DNA from: Whitmania pigra | Lineage: Eukaryota; Annelida; Clitellata; Hirudinida; Haemopidae | DNA: 64,000 nucleotides | Assembly: GCA_021613335.1 (NCBI GenBank) | Contig: JAJTWR010000398.1 | Coordinates: 156,001-220,000, forward strand | Reading direction: 5' to 3' | Shown: positions 63,181-64,000 of the stretch, one piece after another | Layout of the letters: every line of letters begins with the position of its first letter | Position numbering within the stretch: position 1 is the stretch's first letter | Made by a program: the position numbers and the translations under genes | Notes under the pieces: generated by a model | Databases searched by the model: none | The model's input: the letters and a program-made list of their open reading frames with translations, nothing else | Told to the model about the DNA's origin: nothing

Positions 63181-63434
63181 CGGGTTGATGGCGTGCCCAA
63201 CAAATAACATAGAAATGAACTCTTCCTATAATTATCCGGTCACACTTTATCCAGCTGATAATCCTATTTTACCGATAACTGACGTCGATGACATGGAAGA
63301 GGAGTGTGACTGGAAAATAATTAAATGAGTGATTAAGTGAATGAATGAGTGAATGAATGAGGAGATCACAAATGTCCGATAAAACTTCATCACGCTTCTT
63401 GCCTTCGATCATCGATAATGTTCGATCTCTGGAA

Positions 63435-63575
63435 AGGATGGATGGATGGATGGATGGATGGATGGATGGATGATGGATGGATGGATGGATGGATGGATGG
63501 ATGGATGGATGGATGGATGAATGAATGGATGGATGGATGAATGAATGAATGGATGGATGGATAGATGGATTGATG
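63435..63575 (+). repeat. (GGAT)n tetranucleotide microsatellite
   Basis: About 30 units, mostly perfect GGAT with some GAAT and one slip (GGATGATGG). On minus it reads ATCC and gives a spurious Pro-Ser-Ile-His repeat. Confidence 0.97.
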
Positions 63576-64000
63576 GATCAACATATGAATCAACCAACAG
63601 CATCCATAAATTACGTCGTAACGAAATTAATTTTTCCGCCCTCCCGTTGCATCCAATTATCGGTGGCCAAATGTCCGAACCCTCATCCACGTGGAGAGAT
63701 GGTGATAAAAAACAGGGTATCATCATCATCATCATTGTCGTCATCATCACAATCATTATCGTTGTCGTCAGGCCAATGAAACAATGAATAGTCGATGACG
63801 TCATGCGTGTCGGATGACGTGGCGGAAATAATTTGTCGATTGAGTCAAAAGTTACTCCTTGGAATTGGATGATGACTGCACCCAATCGAGTGGGTTGAGT
63901 AGGTTGGGGGGGATTGGTGAGTGAGTGGATGGATGGGTTGATGAGTCGGCTGGAAACTAAAAACTGAGAGATGAGTGACGTAGAATTAAATTAATTTAGA

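Larger units (their letters stand above)
61438..64000. other. Repeat-rich right end without a supported gene
   Basis: Mostly GAT, CACT and GGAT arrays. A plus-strand frame ending at 63328 ([16 protein letters not shown] followed by an acidic tail) is the only non-repetitive peptide-like stretch; it has no domain and begins inside a GGAT array. If the 61310-61437 exon is real, part of this stretch is its intron. Confidence 0.45.

Noticed and set aside
62939..63328. 129-codon plus-strand frame with an acidic C-terminus
   Set aside because: The middle is translated GGAT repeat and the remainder has no domain or splice context; kept only as a note.

Overview
This is nuclear DNA of an animal. The genes are split by many short introns, the spacers are AT-rich, and trinucleotide and tetranucleotide microsatellites are very common. 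The recognisable genes (a zinc-finger nuclear receptor, sacsin, a DHX33-type helicase and a YEATS4/GAS41 protein) fit a bilaterian invertebrate. A lophotrochozoan such as an annelid or mollusc is my guess from general appearance only. There is no prokaryotic, viral or CRISPR content.

Layout. 632-1520 is a decayed hAT-type transposon with terminal inverted repeats, near-identical 8-bp target duplications and a relic of the transposase C-terminus. 1999-4611 (+) is an orphan nuclear receptor in at least seven exons. 6998-35990 (-) is one sacsin gene of about 29 kb. I resolved it into 21 coding exons with matching splice phases; they sum to 15,537 nt including the stop (about 5,178 aa). It has three HSP90-like (SIRPT) repeats, a DnaJ domain and a C-terminal HEPN domain. 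One exon is 7.8 kb, and an 8.3-kb intron full of microsatellites splits the gene. 36-50.8 kb holds no gene I can support, only repeats and a tRNA-derived SINE inside a MITE-like element. 50846-56493 (+) is a DHX33-like DEAH RNA helicase in 21 exons. 57035-58698 (-) is YEATS4/GAS41 in 7 exons, tail-to-tail with the helicase. The rest (59-64 kb) holds MITE and SINE copies, microsatellites and one likely terminal exon of an unidentified gene at 61310-61437 (-).

The genes do not form a pathway. The receptor and YEATS4 act in transcription and chromatin, DHX33 family members act in nucleolar RNA work, and sacsin is a cytoplasmic co-chaperone. The most interesting signals are the complete giant sacsin model, one sacsin repeat that has lost its nucleotide-site Asn, two introns that appear to use GC donors, an exon that begins with a perfect 5' splice-site sequence, GAT/ATC microsatellites lying against splice sites, and small related families of MITEs and SINEs. 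I found no convincing new multi-gene system.
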